NCBI RefSeq assembly: GCF_001683795.1
Contig: NZ_LIGX01000022.1
Coordinates: 1 to 64,000, forward strand
Length of the DNA stretch: 64,000 nt
Reading direction: 5' to 3'
Origin: Neoakkermansia glycaniphila
GTDB lineage: Bacteria; Verrucomicrobiota; Verrucomicrobiia; Verrucomicrobiales; Akkermansiaceae
This document shows, piece after piece, positions 35,736 to 43,912 of this stretch. Positions within the stretch are counted from its first letter, which is position 1; each line of letters starts with the position of its first letter. Under the pieces are notes generated by a model. It was not told the DNA's origin, did not search any database, and saw only the letters and a program-made list of their open reading frames with translations. Made by a program: the position numbers and the translations under genes.

Positions 35736-36779
35736 ATGAAACGATACGAACAGTCAAAACGATGGAGCTTGTTGTACCCCGCACTCATGCTTTTGGCTTG
35801 TACCACACAAGCACAGGGACACTTGGGTGAAACAAAGGAGCAAATAACACAAGCTCTAGGATCAGCGATTACCCAAAACCAACCGAATTCAAACGGGACG
35901 GTAGAGATCTGGAGAAAAGGAGCCTATACCATCCAAGCGACATTTCATCCTTATGGAAATTGTACCAAGTTATTAATTAGGAAAAAGGCGAATACTGAGT
36001 TTTCCAAGGAAGAGGCAATAAAAATTAGAGCATTTTTGTGCCCAAACCATGTTTTCACTCCATTAGCTGATTTCCAGCGAGAATTCACCAATGGAGAATT
36101 GGAATTTGCCAAAGATGGAACTTACCAATCCGTTTTTACAAAAACGGCAACTGGCAATATTTTAATGCTCCGAGATACAAGACCAGATAAAAACACCAAA
36201 AATCCCGGTATTGCCAAAAAATGGGCCGAATATCAACAAACAGAAACTAAACCTGCTACCATAGGTGCCACTTATAAAACATTTGAAGATAAATGGGGGA
36301 AGTCATATCAAACCGAATTGAGTACATACGGATTTAACGCAACATGGATTGAACAAGGATACGAAATTACAGCGATATTTGCAGGTAAAACAGGCCCTTG
36401 TTTCAAAATTGTCATCCACCCTATTGCCCGCCAATCAAGCGGATTCCCTGCCGACATTTTACCGTCCATGGAAAAGCGTTTTATCCCACAAGCGCAATTT
36501 AATGAAATTTGGACCGAAGCACAACTTTCGGAGCAAGAGAAAAAAAAGAGAAAGGCGCAAGACAAAAAAGATTTTCCCTATGGTACGGGAACACCTCATC
36601 CGAATAGATTCTTTTTTAAAAATAAATCTATCATTCATATTTCAGAAGATGGTCGTTTCCGATCGGTATATTTAAACTCATACGATGCGCTTGGCACCGA
36701 GTTAGGGATATGGCTCATTGATATGTCGCTCGACGTGACGGCACAGAACTCTACAAGTAGTAACTTGAAAGACTTATAA
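35736..36779 (+). CDS. Putative lipoprotein with an internal duplication
   Basis: A 347-residue protein of unknown family. Residues 1-27 form a signal sequence with the lipobox LLAC (Cys22), so it is probably membrane-anchored. Two similar modules follow: residues about 30-110 (LGETKEQITQALGSAI, with FHPYGNCTKLLI) and about 175-255 (IGATYKTFEDKWGKSY, with FAGKTGPCFKIVI). Each has a helix-strand order and one central Cys. Both modules end with a segment of the pattern LPS/CPN...F(I/T)PxAxF. The gene is AT-rich compared with core genes and starts a two-gene plus-strand unit controlled by the XRE operator region. Confidence 0.6.
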   Translation: MKRYEQSKRWSLLYPALMLLACTTQAQGHLGETKEQITQALGSAITQNQPNSNGTVEIWRKGAYTIQATFHPYGNCTKLLIRKKANTEFSKEEAIKIRAFLCPNHVFTPLADFQREFTNGELEFAKDGTYQSVFTKTATGNILMLRDTRPDKNTKNPGIAKKWAEYQQTETKPATIGATYKTFEDKWGKSYQTELSTYGFNATWIEQGYEITAIFAGKTGPCFKIVIHPIARQSSGFPADILPSMEKRFIPQAQFNEIWTEAQLSEQEKKKRKAQDKKDFPYGTGTPHPNRFFFKNKSIIHISEDGRFRSVYLNSYDALGTELGIWLIDMSLDVTAQNSTSSNLKDL

Positions 36780-36792
36780 CCTCCCGCATACC

Positions 36793-37473
36793 ATGCAACT
36801 TTACTTTTATACAAATACACAAGGAATCGTTTGCGGCCCAGTGACCGCAGATTCGTTGCAGGAAATGCTTGATCGGCGACAATTGAATCCACAATGCCAA
36901 GTATATATAGAAGAAGAGCAAACATGGAAACCATTGGCCTGTTTCATTACGGCACAACCTAGGCAACAAGTAAGCAGCACCAAACACCGTTCAGCAAATA
37001 TCCCGCAAAAATATCGGCCCAATAATACGCCTAAATCACACGATTTACTGATATTAAAAATCTGCATATTTATCATTGGTAGTGCATCATTGATATATTA
37101 TACATTTCGAAATCCCAAGCCGTCTCAATCAAGTCTCTCAAGTATCACCGAAGCCATCAGCCATACATCCAACTCATCTATAGCCATTCCATCTCCCTCA
37201 CATCCTCAAAATTTCAAACTGGTCGGCACTATACAAAGCTCTACAGATGAATTCGGATTCACTTATATATATGCCCAAATCAAAAATGAATCCGGCACCA
37301 ATTATCAATCCGTACACGCCTCATTCGCTATAAGGGATAAAAATGGCAATGTCGTCTCCATGGCATATGGCTGTTGCCTCAATATGAAAGCGGGAGAAAC
37401 GAAAGCATTTGAAGCCGTCGCCCAAATAACTGTCTTCGATGGTATTACTCTAAATAGCGTATTCGGCACATAA
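36793..37473 (+). CDS. GYF_2-domain membrane protein with C-terminal FxLYD-like domain
   Basis: A 226-residue protein. The first 55 residues form a GYF_2 domain (YFYTNTQGIVCGPVTADSLQ, then WKPLACF). One membrane segment follows at about 77-97 (LLILKICIFIIGSASLIYY), then a Ser/Pro linker and a C-terminal strand-rich domain (residues 140-226) resembling FxLYD (FTYIYAQIKNESGTNY, SFAIRDKNGNVV). The GYF_2 domain would lie in the cytoplasm and the FxLYD-like domain outside. Proteins of this style are common but functionally uncharacterised. It follows the lipoprotein gene by 13 bases. Confidence 0.7.
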   Translation: MQLYFYTNTQGIVCGPVTADSLQEMLDRRQLNPQCQVYIEEEQTWKPLACFITAQPRQQVSSTKHRSANIPQKYRPNNTPKSHDLLILKICIFIIGSASLIYYTFRNPKPSQSSLSSITEAISHTSNSSIAIPSPSHPQNFKLVGTIQSSTDEFGFTYIYAQIKNESGTNYQSVHASFAIRDKNGNVVSMAYGCCLNMKAGETKAFEAVAQITVFDGITLNSVFGT

Positions 37474-37521
37474 AGGATCTGCTCTCTACCCTCTCTCAAT
37501 GAAAAACCATCATGACAAAAG

Positions 37522-37549
37522 TTGCATTAATAGTGGAATATGTTATCGT
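37522..37549 (+). promoter_or_regulatory. Promoter-like pair before the GNAT gene
   Basis: TTGCAT (37522-37527), 16 bases, TATCGT (37544-37549). It ends 17 bases before the ATG at 37567, which favours that start over the ATG at 37540 inside the promoter. Confidence 0.45.
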
Positions 37550-37566
37550 CTTTCAAACCTGTAACG

Positions 37567-38127
37567 ATGCATCCTTCCCACATTCCTGTTTGCCTCTTCC
37601 AATCCGCACGCCTCGACTTCCGCAAGCTTGCGGAGGGTGATTTCGCTGCACTCTGCGCCATTCTTCAGGATGAACGGACCATGTATGCATGGGAACACGG
37701 CTTTACGGCCGAAGAAGTCCGCGCATGGGTTGATAAAAACCTGCACCGTTACGAGACGGACGGCTTCAGCTATTTCGCCGCCATCCGGCGCGATACGGGC
37801 GAACTCATCGGTGTGATGGGACCTCTGATGGAGGAGGTGGAAGACACCCGGCATATCGGAATCGCCTATATTCTGCGCCGGGATTGCTGGCACTGCGGCT
37901 ATGCTGCCGAAGGAGCCGCCGCCTGCCTGCAATACGCGTTCGAGGAGTTGCATGCCGAACAGGTCATTGCCCAGATACGCCCCGAAAACACGGCTTCACG
38001 CCGGGTTGCCGAACGTCTCGGCATGACCGTAACCGGCCAATTCGTCAAAACCTACCGGGGAAAGGACATGCCCCACCTGATCTACGCCATCGGCAGGGCG
38101 CAAGCCCAAGCCTTCATGCAAGCATAG
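37567..38127 (+). CDS. GNAT-family N-acetyltransferase (RimJ/RimL type)
   Basis: About 186 residues with the RimJ/RimL/RimI-like GNAT layout: SARLDFRKLAEGDFAALCAI at the start, an acetyl-CoA binding region around YILRRDCWHCGYAAEGAAA, and VIAQIRPENTASRRVAERLG, the typical closing helix. The usual R/Q-x-x-G-x-G/A loop is weakly kept (RDCWHCGYA). Targets may be ribosomal proteins, small molecules or an antibiotic. The start at 37567 is chosen because the conserved domain begins just after and a promoter-like element lies upstream; an ATG at 37540 would add nine residues. Confidence 0.85.
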   Translation: MHPSHIPVCLFQSARLDFRKLAEGDFAALCAILQDERTMYAWEHGFTAEEVRAWVDKNLHRYETDGFSYFAAIRRDTGELIGVMGPLMEEVEDTRHIGIAYILRRDCWHCGYAAEGAAACLQYAFEELHAEQVIAQIRPENTASRRVAERLGMTVTGQFVKTYRGKDMPHLIYAIGRAQAQAFMQA

Positions 38128-38174
38128 TCCCGCGCTGATTCCATGCGTTGCCGCCGGTCCTATCGGCCGCCTCG

Positions 38175-38801
38175 TCAACAGGCCATCATTTCGAGGCGCC
38201 ATTTCCCATCGCGATACCGGAAAGAGCATGACATCACATCCTTGCGTGCCTCTCCATCGGAATCTTTGCTTTCGAACCAGATACCGAGACTAATCCGGTC
38301 ATCACTTATACACCAAATACCACCGCTAGGCTGCATCGTCAAACTGATGGGAATCGGCGAATCCGACCCTTTTTCGAGATTTCCGACAATCCTGTCCCAT
38401 ACCTTTCGTAACGTTTCCTTCTTCACCTCGGCAGGAATGCGCACATGCGAGCGGGCGACCCACCCCGAATCATCCGTCCAGACGTTCCGCCCATCCACAC
38501 GCTTGTGGCTGCCTCTCTGCGCCCGAACAGGCTTGCCTTCCACACCGTATTCCGTCACCTCAAGCGCACCGTCCTCCACCTTCACGATAAACTCGGCGTC
38601 CTTGCTGAAAAGACGCAGCGTTTCACCGTCGAGAATCTGAAAAACATCCGTCTCCGCCTTTTCCGTCAGCAGGCTGCCCATCATCTGCCGCACTTCGGCA
38701 ATATCGGGAGCTACTTTGGATTCAGCCGCACGCTCTGCACCGAAGGCGGAGGATACAGCAACAGCGGTACAACCCAGCATCAGGGTAGTATGTATATTCA
38801 T
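38175..38801 (-). CDS. Secreted protein of unknown function, intact paralogue
   Basis: About 208 residues with a Sec signal peptide (HTTLMLGCTAVAVSSAFG, cut after AFGA). The mature part has a helical region, then VFQILDGETLRLFSKDAEFI, KRVDGRNVWTDDSGWV and the C-terminal strand pattern MSCSFRYRDGKWRLEMMAC. The last 80 residues match the frameshifted gene just upstream, so the two are tandem paralogues. No catalytic motif is visible. A promoter ends 8 bases before the ATG at 38801, so an upstream GTG (38819) is unlikely to be the start. Confidence 0.65.
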   Translation of the reverse strand: MNIHTTLMLGCTAVAVSSAFGAERAAESKVAPDIAEVRQMMGSLLTEKAETDVFQILDGETLRLFSKDAEFIVKVEDGALEVTEYGVEGKPVRAQRGSHKRVDGRNVWTDDSGWVARSHVRIPAEVKKETLRKVWDRIVGNLEKGSDSPIPISLTMQPSGGIWCISDDRISLGIWFESKDSDGEARKDVMSCSFRYRDGKWRLEMMAC

Positions 38802-38809
38802 ATAATCCT

Positions 38810-38838
38810 GTACTATCACACGGGTCTTCTCCAGTCAA
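38810..38838 (-). promoter_or_regulatory. Promoter of the 38175-38801 gene
   Basis: On the minus strand TTGACT (38833-38838), 17 bases, TAGTAC (38810-38815), then 8 bases to the ATG. Confidence 0.6.
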
Positions 38839-38851
38839 CCGAAAACATCCA

Positions 38852-39459
38852 TCAACACGCACTGATAAAAACCTGCCATTTCCCGTCGATCCATCGGCAA
38901 AGACAAGACATCATCCGGGTAGAGCCGTCTCCCAAGATCATTTCAATGCCGATACTGATCTCACCCGAATCATGCACCGTCATGCCCGAATGTGCCTTCT
39001 GTTCCGAAACGCCCAGATCCTCATGCACTTTCCGCACCCAGTCCCGGAGAAAATTCGCCGATACGGCAACAGGCACGCGATATTGCCGCACCGCCTCCAT
39101 CCCGGGATCATCCACCCAAACCAATCCGCCGTCCTCCTGCACGTATGTGCCGCGCTTGCTCCCGCCGGAGGGGCTTCGGCAGGCACAGCGGGCGGAGATT
39201 GATACGAAGCTTCCCCCGGCAGCGACAAAAAAGCCGTTTTTCCGAACAGCCGAATCGTCACGCTCATACCGATCAGTTTCCCGTACTGGTACTCCTTCAT
39301 CACCTGCACCGCCGCTGCTGCGCCCTCCGGCAAGCCTCCCTCCAGATAAATATACGGTCTCGGATCCCCCGCTGCCGGGCCGGATGCAGATGCAAAGGCG
39401 GACAGCCCCGCCACGGCGGCAAGCCCGCACCCCGGCATTAAAGAAACGAAGCGATTCAT
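38852..39459 (-). pseudogene. Secreted paralogue disrupted by a frameshift
   Basis: The N-terminal part reads in one frame (signal peptide FVSLMPGCGLAAVAGLSAFA, then YIYLEGGLPEGAAAAVQV and SVTIRLFGKTAFLSLPGE). The C-terminal part reads in another frame (TYVQEDGGLVWVDDPGMEAV to IDGKWQVFISAC). Aligned with the intact neighbour the two parts are consecutive, so one frameshift lies at about 39140-39185, in a GC-rich stretch. If it is real, the gene is dead; a sequencing error is the alternative. A promoter ends 10 bases before the ATG at 39459. Confidence 0.65.
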
Positions 39460-39469
39460 CACACTGCCC

Positions 39470-39498
39470 TTCATACTGCCGGCAGCACATGAAGTCAA
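39470..39498 (-). promoter_or_regulatory. Promoter of the frameshifted paralogue
   Basis: On the minus strand TTGACT (39493-39498), 17 bases, TATGAA (39470-39475), 10 bases before the ATG at 39459. Confidence 0.55.
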
Positions 39499-39568
39499 CC
39501 TGAAATTCGATCTCATCTGCATCACAACGGCCGACATGCACCATGTCGCCGCTGCGGGGAGATTGCCC

Positions 39569-39597
39569 TTGAACCGCCCATCGATGTCGGGTACAAT
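39569..39597 (+). promoter_or_regulatory. Promoter of aroB (leaderless layout)
   Basis: TTGAAC (39569-39574), 17 bases, TACAAT (39592-39597). Only 6 bases separate the -10 from the ATG, so transcription would begin at or next to the start codon. Confidence 0.7.
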
Positions 39598-39603
39598 CCC
39601 GCC

Positions 39604-40713
39604 ATGCCGACGGTTACTTTGTCTCTGGGAAAGGATTCGTACGATGTCCATGTCATGAACGGCGCTCTCGACCGCCTCGGCGACCTCGTTCACCGCAGCC
39701 GCCTGACGGGTCATGCCGCCATCGTGACGGATACGACGGTCGTACGCCACTACGGTGAACGCGCCCGCCTCGCTCTTGAAGAGGCCGGCTACACGACCTC
39801 CCTGCACGTCGTCGATGCCGGCGAGCAGAGCAAGAGCCTTGCCACTGTCGAAACGCTGGCCTCCGAACTGGTCAAGGCCGGAGTGGATCGCTCCGGATTC
39901 ATCGTCGCGCTCGGCGGCGGAGTCGTCGGAGACCTCGCCGGGTTCACGGCCTCCATCCATTACCGCGGCATCCCGTTCGTTCAGGTACCCACCACCATCA
40001 TGGCGCAGGTGGATAGCTCCGTAGGGGGTAAAACCGCCGTCAACATCCCTGCCGGGAAAAACCTTGTCGGCTCCTTCCACCAGCCCCGCCTCGTCGTCGT
40101 CGATCCTCTCACGCTCACCACGCTTCCCGCCCGCGTCATCCGCGAAGGCATGGCCGAGATGGTGAAACACGCCGCCATCCGCGATGCCGCCATGCTCTAC
40201 GACATCCGCGCGCTCGCAGAAGAAACCGAACTCGGCTTCACCCTTTCGACCATCGAACGCCTTCCCGACCTCATCGCGCGCAACATCGCCATCAAGGCCC
40301 GCGTCGTCGAAGAAGATGAAAAGGAAACCAAGGACGTACGCGCCTTCCTGAATTTCGGCCATACCCTCGGCCACGGCATCGAAGCCGCCGTCCCCTACGG
40401 CGAGCTGCTGCACGGCGAAGTCGTCAGCCTCGGCATGCGTGCCGCCCTCTTCCTCAGCGAAAAATATGCCGGGCTTTCCGCCCATGCTTCGGAAGATGTT
40501 CTCTCCACACTCAAGGCGCTTGAGCTTCCCCTCGTCCTGCCCGAAGGAATCGACCCCGCGACTGCGCTTGAAAAGACATTGACGGACAAAAAATTCCAGG
40601 CAGGCATGATCCGCTTCGTCCTGCTCGGAGCGCTCGGACAGCCGACCATCTCGGACGATATCACGATCGACGACCTCAAGGAAGCGCTTGCTCTGCTGCA
40701 ACGGCCCGCGTAA
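39604..40713 (+). CDS. aroB: 3-dehydroquinate synthase
   Basis: A 369-residue AroB, the second enzyme of the shikimate pathway, which makes 3-dehydroquinate from DAHP using NAD+ and a divalent metal. It shows the NAD-binding GGGVVGDLAGFTAS motif, the substrate loop VPTTIMAQVDSSVGGKTAVN, GKNLVGSFHQP and REGMAEMVKHA, and the metal-binding Glu and two His (EMVKHA, FGHTLGHGIE, LHGEVVSLGM). The length is normal. A canonical promoter with its -10 only 6 bases before the ATG supports this start. The gene stands alone, divergent from the frameshifted paralogue. Confidence 0.97.
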   Translation: MPTVTLSLGKDSYDVHVMNGALDRLGDLVHRSRLTGHAAIVTDTTVVRHYGERARLALEEAGYTTSLHVVDAGEQSKSLATVETLASELVKAGVDRSGFIVALGGGVVGDLAGFTASIHYRGIPFVQVPTTIMAQVDSSVGGKTAVNIPAGKNLVGSFHQPRLVVVDPLTLTTLPARVIREGMAEMVKHAAIRDAAMLYDIRALAEETELGFTLSTIERLPDLIARNIAIKARVVEEDEKETKDVRAFLNFGHTLGHGIEAAVPYGELLHGEVVSLGMRAALFLSEKYAGLSAHASEDVLSTLKALELPLVLPEGIDPATALEKTLTDKKFQAGMIRFVLLGALGQPTISDDITIDDLKEALALLQRPA

Positions 40714-40963
40714 AACGCAGCTCCATTCCCTCCCCATGCACGGTTCCGCTCTTGACGCACCGGGGAGCATCCTGCTATAAACAGTCCACATGACGGACAT
40801 TGCGTAACAAGGGATTTCCATGGCGATCCCGAAAACCGGGCCATGGAACTGCCCTCCGCCTTCTCGCGCCCGACGCACGGAAGGATTTTGAACCACCGCG
40901 GCAATAGCGTTCCCATCGCAACGGAACGGTTGCCTACCCATTCATTTCAAAGATTACGCAATC

Positions 40964-41572
40964 ATGAACCTGCAAATACGCCCTGAAAACGATCAGGATT
41001 TCCATCTCGTCGAAGACCTCACCCGCAACGCCTTCTGGGATGTTTACCAACCCGGATGCACCGAGCATCTGATTCTCCACAGGCTGCGGCAGTCGCCCGG
41101 CTTCATTTCCGCACTTGATCTCGTCGCCGAAGACGAAGGGGTCATCGCCGGACACGGCATCGCCACCCGGGCAACCGTGACGGATGCTCAGGGAACCTCC
41201 CACGATGTCCTCTGCCTCGGCCCGTTGAGCGTCGATCCCTCCCGCCAGGGCCAGGGCATCGGCGGCAGCCTCATCCGCGCCCTGACGGACAAGGCCCGCG
41301 CGCTCGGCTACCGGGCCATCGTCCTGATCGGGCATCCGTCCTACTACGGGCGCTTCGGATTCCGCTGCACGGAGGAATGGGGCATCACCATGCCGGACGG
41401 CAGCTGCTTCCCGGAAATGATGCTCGTCGAACTCTACCCCGGCGCACTGGACGGCATACGCGGCACCTTCCATCCGGACGCCGCTTTCGATGTCTCACAG
41501 GAAGAAGCCGATGTCTTCGACCTCCGGTTCCCCCACCGGGACAAACACATCACCGACACCCAGCTCAAGTAA
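40964..41572 (+). CDS. GNAT-family N-acetyltransferase (YhbS-like)
   Basis: A 202-residue YhbS-type GNAT protein: IRPENDQDFHLVEDLTRNAF at the start, CLGPLSVDPSRQGQGIGGSL with the RQGQGIG acetyl-CoA loop at about residues 93-99, then VLIGHPSYYGRFGFR and MLVELYPGAL. The substrate is unknown. The ATG at 40964 begins the conserved domain. The 250 bases upstream hold no gene. A 61-base gap separates it from the M29 peptidase gene, which has its own promoter. Confidence 0.88.
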   Translation: MNLQIRPENDQDFHLVEDLTRNAFWDVYQPGCTEHLILHRLRQSPGFISALDLVAEDEGVIAGHGIATRATVTDAQGTSHDVLCLGPLSVDPSRQGQGIGGSLIRALTDKARALGYRAIVLIGHPSYYGRFGFRCTEEWGITMPDGSCFPEMMLVELYPGALDGIRGTFHPDAAFDVSQEEADVFDLRFPHRDKHITDTQLK

Positions 41573-41597
41573 GGAGGACGTTGCACGGACATTGCAC

Positions 41598-41627
41598 TTG
41601 TCGCACTCTCAAGGTTCGTGATAGGAT
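41598..41627 (+). promoter_or_regulatory. Promoter of the M29 peptidase gene
   Basis: TTGTCG (41598-41603), 18 bases, TAGGAT (41622-41627), then 6 bases to the ATG. The -35 is imperfect. Confidence 0.45.
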
Positions 41628-41633
41628 AGCGCC

Positions 41634-42746
41634 ATGAAAGACCCACGTTTCGACGCGCTCGCCCGGCAACTGGTCGGCTACTCCACCCGCCTGCAGCAAG
41701 GCGACCACATCCTGCTCGAACTTTCCGATGCGCCCGATGAAATGGCCGTCGCCCTCATCCGCGCCGTGCGTGCAGCCGGAGGCTTCCCCCACATCCGGCT
41801 GCACCACGGCCTCGTCTCCCGCGAGATGATGGCCGGAGCGCAGGAAGAACAATACGCCGCCGTGGCGGACGACCTGATGCACGAAATGAAGCGCATGCAG
41901 GCCTACATTGCCATCCGCGGAGCGAACAACAGCTTCGAGAACTCCTCCGTGCCGCCGGACAAAATGCAGCTCGTCATGAAGCACATGCGCCCGGTCGTCA
42001 ACCAGCGCGTCACCCACACCCGCTGGTGCGGCCTCCGCTGGCCCACCCCCTCCATGGCCCAGCAGGCGGGCATGGGCACCGAAGCCTTCGAGGACTTCTA
42101 CTTCCGCTGCTGCCTGATGGACTACGCCCCGCTCAAGGCCGCCATGGACATCCTCGCCAAGCGCATGGAAGCCACGGACCAGGTCCACATCACCGGGCCC
42201 GGCACCGACCTGCGCTTCTCCATCAAAGGCATGCCCGCCATCCCCTGCGCGGGAGAATACAACATGCCGGACGGCGAAGTCTTCACCGCCCCCATCCGCG
42301 ACTCCGTCGAAGGCATCCTCCGCTACAATGCACCCACCGTCTTCCAGGGAACGCCGTTCGACGGCATCGAATTCCGCTTCGAGAAGGGCCGCATCGTCGA
42401 AGCCCACTGCAACGGCAATGACGAAGGCCTCCGCCACATCCTCGACACGGACGAAGGCGCACGCTACATCGGCGAATTCGCCCTCGGCGTGAACCCCGCC
42501 ATCCTCCAGCCCATGCGCGACATCCTCTTCGACGAGAAAATCGCAGGCTCCTTCCACTTCACCCCCGGCGAAGCCTACGACGTCGCGCCGAACGGCAACC
42601 ACTCGCAGGTTCACTGGGATCTCGTCTGCATCCAGCGCAAGGACTACGGCGGCGGCGAAATCCGCTTCGACGGCGAACTCATCCGCAAGGACGGCCTCTT
42701 CCTCGACCCCGCCCTCGCCTGCCTCAACCCCGAGCCGCAAGCCTGA
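41634..42746 (+). CDS. M29-family aminopeptidase (AmpS-like)
   Basis: A 370-residue metallo-aminopeptidase of family M29. The metal-binding motifs are all present: the Glu in NMPDGEVFTAP, the Glu in IGEFALGVNP, the His in GSFHFTPG, and the His and Asp in VHWDLV near the C-terminus. A Tyr in the GEAYD region is also kept. These enzymes are cytoplasmic dimers that remove N-terminal residues from peptides, probably in peptide recycling. The length is normal for the family. The phosphoesterase gene follows after 11 bases, so both may be co-transcribed. Confidence 0.93.
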   Translation: MKDPRFDALARQLVGYSTRLQQGDHILLELSDAPDEMAVALIRAVRAAGGFPHIRLHHGLVSREMMAGAQEEQYAAVADDLMHEMKRMQAYIAIRGANNSFENSSVPPDKMQLVMKHMRPVVNQRVTHTRWCGLRWPTPSMAQQAGMGTEAFEDFYFRCCLMDYAPLKAAMDILAKRMEATDQVHITGPGTDLRFSIKGMPAIPCAGEYNMPDGEVFTAPIRDSVEGILRYNAPTVFQGTPFDGIEFRFEKGRIVEAHCNGNDEGLRHILDTDEGARYIGEFALGVNPAILQPMRDILFDEKIAGSFHFTPGEAYDVAPNGNHSQVHWDLVCIQRKDYGGGEIRFDGELIRKDGLFLDPALACLNPEPQA

Positions 42747-42757
42747 CCCCCTCCGGC

Positions 42758-43618
42758 ATGGATACGCCCGACGACACGCCGCAACCCGGCCAGCCGCGCC
42801 GATTCTGGACCCGCCGCCGCTTCCTGACGGCGGGCCTGCTAGCAGCGGCAGGCACGGCCTCCTACGGATGGTGGGAAGCCGACCGGCTGGAATGCAACGT
42901 CATCCGGCTTCCCAAGGGACTGCTGCCCGGCATTCCCCGGCTGCGTATCCTGCACCTGTCCGACATGCACGACGATGTCGCCATGCTCCGCCGGGCCATC
43001 GACAAGGGGATCGAAGCCAAGCCGGATTTCGCCGCCTTCACGGGCGACCTCGTCACCAGCTTCACCCGCCTGGCGCGCACCCGCAGCTACATCGAACCGT
43101 TGAAATACCTCGCGGAGAGCATCCCCTGCTACGCCTGCTACGGCAATCACGACATGGAAAAGCTCGAAAGCGTGGAGCGCATCTTCCAGACGGCCGGAAT
43201 CCGCATCCTGCGCAACGAAAGTGCGCTGTGGACCGCACCCGACGGCAGAACCCTCCGCATCGCCGGAATCGGCGACTGGACGGAAGGGGATGAAGACCCG
43301 GGCAAATGCCTGCAACCCCTCTCTGCCGGCACGCCGCCCCAGCCCGTCATCGTCCTCTCCCACAACCCGGAAAGCCGCTTCGCCCTCGAAGACTATTACT
43401 GGAACCTCATGCTCTGCGGCCACACCCACGGCGGCCAGATCGGCATCCCCTTCACCGGCAAATACCTCAGCTTCCGGGGAGACATGGTCGCCGGGCTGTA
43501 CCCCTTCGACGGCAAATGCGACAACCGGCAGGTCTTCGTCACGCGCGGCGTCGGCAACATCGGCGGCATGCGATTCTTCTGCCCGCCCGAAGTCGATATC
43601 CTCGAATACGAGGGATGA
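42758..43618 (+). CDS. Tat-exported calcineurin-like metallophosphoesterase (YkuE-like)
   Basis: A 286-residue protein with a twin-arginine signal (TRRRFLTAGLLAAAG, residues about 18-33) and a calcineurin-type phosphoesterase domain. The metal-binding motifs are LSDMHDD (D-x-H), FTGDLV, YGNHDME and the final CGHTHGGQIG. Such proteins (YkuE, YaeI) act on phospholipid head groups or UDP-diacylglucosamine on the outer face of the membrane; the substrate here is unknown. The domain is complete. It is followed by the nested inverted-repeat element. Confidence 0.92.
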   Translation: MDTPDDTPQPGQPRRFWTRRRFLTAGLLAAAGTASYGWWEADRLECNVIRLPKGLLPGIPRLRILHLSDMHDDVAMLRRAIDKGIEAKPDFAAFTGDLVTSFTRLARTRSYIEPLKYLAESIPCYACYGNHDMEKLESVERIFQTAGIRILRNESALWTAPDGRTLRIAGIGDWTEGDEDPGKCLQPLSAGTPPQPVIVLSHNPESRFALEDYYWNLMLCGHTHGGQIGIPFTGKYLSFRGDMVAGLYPFDGKCDNRQVFVTRGVGNIGGMRFFCPPEVDILEYEG

Positions 43619-43627
43619 AAGGGTTTC

Positions 43628-43828
43628 AGCCACAGATTTCACAGATTGGCACAGATGTTGGATGATTGAATCCGGCTGATTGCCGGATGGCAAATCGAAT
43701 TGTTTGATCAATATTGCATCAAACAATAGCAAGATGCAGGAAATACATCTTTCATTCATCTCTTGCAATCCGGCTGATCGCCGGATTCTTACTTGAAAAA
43801 TCTGTGCCAATCTGTGAAATCTGTGGCT
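43628..43828. repeat. MITE- or REP-like element with 29-bp perfect inverted ends
   Basis: Perfect inverted repeats of 29 bases at 43628-43656 and 43800-43828, themselves built of short CACAGATT-type units. Between them lie three smaller hairpins: ATCCGGC/GCCGGAT (43670-43688), TTGTTTGAT/ATCAAACAA (43700-43726) and AATCCGGC/GCCGGATT (43767-43787). No coding frame is inside. It lies between two plus-strand genes and may be a dispersed repeat, a terminator or an RNA structure. Similar CACAGATT-type intergenic repeats are known from many bacteria. Confidence 0.75.
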
Positions 43829-43875
43829 CAACCCCTCCTCACCGCCCCAATCCCCGCCACCCGGCAAGATAGGCG

Positions 43876-43904
43876 TTGACGTTTCGCGGCAAGGTTGTTA
43901 GCAT
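43876..43904 (+). promoter_or_regulatory. Promoter of the sulfhydrylase gene (leaderless layout)
   Basis: TTGACG (43876-43881), 17 bases, TAGCAT (43899-43904), then 8 bases to ATG 43913. It excludes the upstream TTG at 43895 as start. Confidence 0.65.
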
Positions 43905-43912
43905 GGGCCATC

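Noticed and set aside
34600..37540. Second copy of the tRNA-Leu 3' end as an attachment site
   Set aside because: Visual search for the T-arm and acceptor sequence found no match in the expected right border.
38980..40941. 653-codon minus-strand frame opposite aroB
   Set aside because: Only its distal part (the secreted paralogue's N-terminus) is real; the rest is a shadow of aroB.
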